Shown: positions 59,651 through 64,000 of the stretch, piece by piece
Position numbering within the stretch: position 1 is the stretch's first letter
How the letters are laid out: each line of letters opens with the position of its first letter
DNA from: Megamerina dolium
Taxonomy: Eukaryota > Arthropoda > Insecta > Diptera > Megamerinidae
Assembly (NCBI GenBank): GCA_963854835.1
Contig: OY978528.1
Coordinates: 40,346,960-40,410,959, forward strand
DNA: 64,000 nt
Direction of reading: 5' to 3'
Notes under the pieces: model-generated
What the model was told of the DNA's origin: nothing
Seen by the model: the letters and a program-made list of their open reading frames with translations, nothing else
The model's database searches: none
Translations under genes and position numbers: made by a program

Positions 59651-60495
59651 ATTGATACCTATTTTCCAGGCTGTTTGGAGGACAGCCCTGGCCGAACTCC
59701 CAATGTTAATCTTAGTAGAATTATCTACGACGTCTCGCACAAAATAATCAATAAAACAAAGATTAATTGGGCTATAAATAATTTTAAACCATTCAAGTCT
59801 CCAGGACCTGATGGTATTATACCCGCGGATATGCAGAAGTATGCGGATCTTCTAACACCTTGGTTGGAGGTAATCTTCTCTGCATGCCTAATGCTATGCT
59901 ATGTGCCTAAGACATGGCTACAAGTTAACGTTGTGTTTATCCCTAAAGGCGGAAAAACGTCCCACTCAAAGCCAAGTAATTTTAGACCTATAAGTATATC
60001 ACCCATCTTATTGAAATCCCTTGAAAAACTACTTGATGTGCACTTAAGGAGCTCTATATATGCTAAGAATATCTCTTCATTGCAACATGCATATAACAAA
60101 GGCAAGTCCATCGAGACAGCCCTTCACTCACTTATGCAGAAGATCGAAACATCTTTGCACTGCAAAGGATATAGCCTGGTCACCTTTCTAGATATTGAGG
60201 GAGCCTTCAATAACATAAATCCAGAAGCAGTCGAAAACCCTCTTGCTGTGCTTAAGGTGGATGAACCTATTATTAGATTCATTAGTCTGTTGCTAAAGCA
60301 AAGACATAAACTGAAAATTGGGTACCTCATGCATTAGCAGATTTGCGATTAAGGTCACCCCTCAAGGGGGTGTGTTGTCGCCTCTTATATGGAACTTAAC
60401 CATCAATGAAGTTCTTATATCATTACAGGCCTCGGGATGCAATGCGGTGGCTTATGCAGATGACGTGGCACTTGTGGCACACTCACCGAAGTGAT
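59565..60495 (+). pseudogene. Loa-type ORF2 reverse transcriptase domain
   Basis: After the frameshift: YTQLHYEGDGDWTTSSLETL, INNFKPFKSPGPDGIIPADM, VNVVFIPKGGKTSHSKPSNF, RPISISPILLKSLEKLLDVH, QHAYNKGKSIETALHSLMQK and LVTFLDIEGAFNNI. Another frameshift near 60325 leads to KVTPQGGVLSPLIWNLTINE and NAVAYADDVALVAHSP (catalytic YADD near 60455). A small deletion and TGA occur near 60493. The core motifs survive but the frame does not. Confidence 0.87.
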
Positions 60496-62078
60496 GAACC
60501 ATGCCTTAGCAATCCTGCCCAAATGGGCTTCAAACTCTGGCCTGGCCAACAACCCTGCCAAAACTGAGCTAGTACCCTTTACTAGAAAGCATAAAATACC
60601 TATTTTTACCTTACCTAGAATTGAGAGAACTAGTCTGAAGCTAACTGAACAGGCGAAGTACTTGGGTATAACTTCAGATAGAAAACTAAGTCGGAAACCA
60701 AACACGGAGGAAAGGGTTCGTAAAGCAACAGCAGCACTCTGTAAGAAAGCCATAGGTAAAAGATGGGGGATGAGTCCTACAATCGTATCATGGCTATACT
60801 CTGCGGTCGTAAGATCAATTCTTTTTTACGGTGTGATAGTCTGGTGGGAATCTTTAAATAAGGAGGTACACAAACGGCTAATATACAAGGTTCAAAGGAC
60901 GTCTACGGTGTTGACAACAGGTGCTCTAAGAACCACCCCGTCAAAAGCGCTCTTCTCGCTATTTCATCTACTTCCCGTAGATTTATTTAGCAAGCAGAGT
61001 TCGCTCATATCAGCAATTAAGTTAAATATAGCTTCACGCTGGGCCCAACCAGGATACTGGCATTCAGGGATCCTAGAGAAGTGCACTACAATTCCGAATG
61101 CCATCGACTATACCATCCCCATAACATGCTTTGACAATAGATTCTCAACCCATATACCCTCAAGGGAAGAATGGAATAGGGGTATTGCCAACGAAACTGG
61201 AATTCAATCGGTACTATTGTACACAGATGGCTCCAAATTGGAGGGTAGGGTAGGAAGTGGCGTATTTTCTGATTCCTTACGCGTTAAGCTCAAGTTCCGA
61301 CTACCCGACTTTTGCAGTGCTTTTCAAGCTGAGATTATGGCTCTAAAGAAGACGGCAACGTGGCTTCGCTATAATATAATATCTTTCAAAGATGTTTTTA
61401 TCTACACCGACAGTCAAGCCGCCATTAAATCTATCGCAGGAACGTTCGCCAAATCGGCACTTGCCCTTAAATGCCGCTCAGCTCTTAACGAGCTAGCAGA
61501 GCACTACAATGCACACATTGTATGGGTACCGGGGCATAGGGACATTCCAGGGAACTGTGAGGCAGATGAATTGGCGAGATCGGGCACTAGCTTGCCAGAG
61601 ATCTATCCATCTCATCAAGCAGGAATTCCGCTTGCAACATGCAAGCTTCTTATCACACAACATTACCTCACTATAGCCAACAGAAGATGGCGAGATGAGA
61701 ACTCTTGTGCTACTACTAGGAAAGTCTGGCCAACTCTTGACAATAGGCGAACTCGCTCACTGTTATCAATGAGTAGGAAAACCATAAGTAATGTAGTCGC
61801 CGTACTCACGGGTCACTGACTTGTGGGTAGGCATGCTGCAAGGCTCGGTTTACCGGCCAACGATTTTTGTCGCAGCTGCCAGGACGAGGAAGAGTAGAGA
61901 AGTGTTCACCACTTGCTCTGTAGATGCCCCGCCTTGGTACGCAGAAGGCACACTCTACTGGAGAGTGCCTTTTTTACAGATACCACTGAGCTTGCAGCCA
62001 CGGATGTCAAGGAGATTGCTCTATTCATTCCGCTTAACAGAGGAGACAGGATAGTAAGCATCAGTGATTCATGGTGAC
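60491..62078 (+). pseudogene. Loa-type ORF2 RNase H and zinc finger
   Basis: A 442-codon open stretch reads LANNPAKTELVPFTRKHKIP, QAKYLGITSDRKLSRKPNTE, LFYGVIVWWESLNKEV, then RNase H: LLYTDGSKLEGRVGSGVFSD (Asp), FCSAFQAEIMAL (Glu), VFIYTDSQAAIKSI (Asp), VWVPGHRDIPGNCEADELAR (Asp). A TGA after VLTGH (61817-61819) is followed in frame by CRSCQDEEE, a TAG, then VHHLLCRCPAL, giving the C-C-H-C finger. The final stop is near 62076. RNase H active-site acids are intact. Confidence 0.87.
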
Positions 62079-62145
62079 ACAATGGGCCAATTTTTTGCCG
62101 TAAGTGCGCCCCCATTTGGGGTGCGGCCGCATAACCTAACCTAAC

Positions 62146-62840
62146 CTTTGCTTTTCTACTATAGAAAAGGTAAGAATTCGTGGCAGGGTGCTCACATTTA
62201 CAGGGTGCTGTAACTAGAAACACATTAGCGAAGTGGTTTGATCGTTTTCGATCTGATAATTTTAATGTTAAAGATGCACCTCGCTCTGGTCGGCCACTGA
62301 AAAAGTCGATGAAATCATAGAAAAAATTGAGCAAGACCGGCAAGCAGCGTGGACGTTTCTAGGGAACTAGGCATTCATTACCAAACAGTTATCAACCATT
62401 TGAAGAAAGCTGGATACACAAAGAAGCTCGATGTTTGGATGCCACATGAATTAACATTAAAAAATTTAATGGACCGAATTTCCATTTGCCAATCTGGTCT
62501 GATTCTGATTTTTACTATCAACAATTAACGAGAATGAAGCAAGCAATTCAATTAAAACGGCCAGAATTAGTGAATAGAAAAGGTGTTGTGTTCTACCATG
62601 ACAACCCCCGACCACACACAACTTTGATGACCCGGCAGAAACAAAGAGAGCTTGGTGGGAAGTTTTGATGCATCCACCTAGTTCGATTGGGCAAGATCCG
62701 TTGATTAAGTTGGATGAAGCAAAAGTTTCCATATAAGCGCCCTTTCACAGCATTCTTTGATGCCAAACCAAACTCATTTCGTGATGAACATTACGTCCTT
62801 GCAATTATTGAGCTCTAGAAGATTTCCCACAAGATATACA
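62146..62840 (+). pseudogene. mariner transposase, 3' part of the interrupted copy
   Basis: Resumes FYYRKGKN, then GAVTRNTLAKWFDRFRSDNF, NVKDAPRSGRP, DEIIEKIEQDRQ, a SRELGIHYQTVINHLKKAGY segment, KLDVWMPHELTLKNLMDRIS, then a large deletion. After it come YYQQLTRMKQAIQLKRPELV and KGVVFYHDNPRPHTTLMTRQ (second catalytic Asp) with KQRELGGKF. The first and third catalytic Asp regions are missing or unreadable. The style is that of irritans/SETMAR-like mariners. The 3' TIR was not found; the copy may end or be interrupted near 62838. Confidence 0.82.
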
Positions 62841-64000
62841 GGGTGTTTAGAACTAAAAGGTCGAATACGAAATTCTAGCGACCACGTTGAGCTCAGACAA
62901 TATGGGCAAAACCCATTGTAGAAAAAAGATATTGAGATAGTTGAGGTTGAAATTCGAAACCACGATAATTCAGAGCTGACTCCAGTTATTGCTTGATTTC
63001 AAAGTCACAAAATTTTTCAAATTTTGTAAACATTTTATTTAGTTGAGATTGATGTCCAAAATCAGAAAAGTTTTTAAAAATCACTAGTTCAAGAAATATT
63101 TTTCCTTTGATTTAAAATCTGCCAACATTTTTTCAGTCTTCTTAAATAATTATGCTGATATTGATAAAAAAAGAAGGAAAAAGTAGCGTTATTCTTTTTT
63201 TACAAAATGCTATATTTTTCGTTATAGATTCAGAAAATTCAGAGGATTGTGCATAAAAGACAGTTTAAGCGAATTCTTCATTGTATTCTCCCTTTACGGA
63301 AATAATAGAGCAATGTATTGAATATTGGGGGTTTTTGTTAGTTAACTGTCGTTGCATTTAGCAAGTTTTACAAATTTCCACTATACGTTTGCAGTAATTT
63401 CAAAATTTTCACATAGCTTGCCTTATATTCTTCTCTCTATGGAAATAATGGAGTAATGTTTGGGAACTTTGGCGGTTTTTCAATGAAGTTTTTACTGCCA
63501 TCTGACAAAATCAATACCAGCGAAGCCATTTCCGATGGCGCTAGTAGTATAAAAATAAGTGCTGCGCTATATATTGCAAAATATGGCATGCCCTTTCTGA
63601 CAAGGCAATACACATATTATACGCTACATATATAGACTTGTAACTTTCAATACAAGCATTGACGAATTTAACACTTTTTTTTACGCGCGATGAAAACAAG
63701 TCTCTGGTCACACAATCTGTATTTGTTTAAATATACGCATATCATATATTTGGTCATAATATTTATATGCACATGTATATAAGTAGTTCTTATATTTACT
63801 ATATACATACATATAACACATATAACACATTGTGGATAATACATTTAGTTAATTTTTATTAATTTTGTTATTTTCTCTAGAAATCTTCACAGATTTTGTG
63901 TGAACACCTGATCAAACTTGTTATTATCATTGTCATTGTTGTTGATGTTTACTGATGATGATCATAAAGATGATGATGATAATGATGAAGATGATCATGT
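62841..64000. other. AT-rich spacer, no gene recognised
   Basis: Begins with TACAGGGTGTTTAGAACTAA, which looks like one end of a TA-flanked transposon, but no matching inverted end appears before the window stops. GAT/TGA repeats are near 63950-64000. Confidence 0.45.

Larger units (their letters stand above)
56738..62145 (+). mobile_element. end-to-end Loa-type non-LTR retrotransposon
   Basis: Perfect 13-bp target duplications (56725-56737 and 62146-62158) bracket 5,408 bp. The 5' region of roughly 850 bp leads to ORF1 (DUF4780-like), overlapping ORF2 (endonuclease, RT, RNase H, zinc finger), a short 3' UTR and a tail of CCTAA repeats (ATAACCTAACCTAAC). Clade assignment rests on the ORF1 type, RNase H and close resemblance of the C-terminal half to the copy at 24.6 kb. 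It inserted into the mariner N-terminus, so the mariner is older. Confidence 0.9.

Noticed and set aside
62838..62870. Start of a TA-flanked transposon (CAGGGTGTTTAGAAC)
   Set aside because: No matching inverted end was found before 64000, and no transposase motif follows.

Overview
This is eukaryotic, AT-rich DNA. I infer a higher dipteran, most probably a tephritid fruit fly or close relative. The reasons are dispersed TACATATGTATG-type words, abundant (CAA)n, (TA)n and GTCY microsatellites, mini-me-like elements, and mariner/DD41D and RTE/Loa-type transposons. I recognise no host protein-coding gene, rRNA, true tRNA or CRISPR array. The window reads as intergenic or intronic DNA filled with transposable elements (TEs). 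Almost every long open frame is a piece of a transposase or reverse transcriptase.

Layout. 1-5.4 kb: AT-rich DNA, two mariner scraps and a tRNA-derived SINE embedded in a (TA)n tract. 5.9-7.1 kb: a decayed mariner with both TIRs and TA duplications. 7.8-10.6 kb: a mini-me-like element carrying a 299-bp dimeric tandem array. 13.3-13.8 kb: a MITE with 37-bp perfect TIRs. 14.6-15.4 kb: a mini-me-like fragment. 15.9-19.3 kb: RTE-type retrotransposon copy 1. 19.75-20.9 kb: a 5'-truncated Ingi-like retrotransposon. 21.0-21.6 kb: a 540-bp deleted DD41D-like element. 24.6-26.5 kb: a young 5'-truncated Loa-type element (567-codon open frame, perfect 13-bp TSD). 26.6-28.5 kb: an RNase H/zinc-finger retrotransposon tail split by a DD41D transposon. 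31.1-31.95 kb: RTE copy 3. 33.1-33.9 kb: SINE copy 2 inside a degenerate repeat. 35.8-40.2 kb: an Ingi-like retrotransposon with a 2A-like motif, its endonuclease split by a deleted mariner. 42.1-43.4 kb: mini-me-like. 44.1-49.9 kb: a three-level nest (retrotransposon, then mariner, then mini-me-like). 50.2-53.3 kb: RTE copy 2. 55.05-56.33 kb: DD41D copy 2. 56.5-62.85 kb: a 5.4-kb end-to-end Loa-type element inserted into the N-terminus of a mariner.

The genes do not form a host pathway; they are parasites that depend on one another. Autonomous-type elements (non-LTR endonuclease/RT, mariner and DD41D transposases) sit beside non-autonomous ones (SINE, MITE, mini-me-like, deleted mariners), and nesting gives a relative order of insertion. 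The most interesting observations are: a 2A-like NPGP motif behind a hydrophobic leader in the Ingi-like element; two RTE copies that share the same inactivating stop and frameshift while a third copy keeps the sense codon; a tRNA-derived SINE family with one A-box-deleted copy; and an 11-bp hairpin exactly at a 5' truncation junction.
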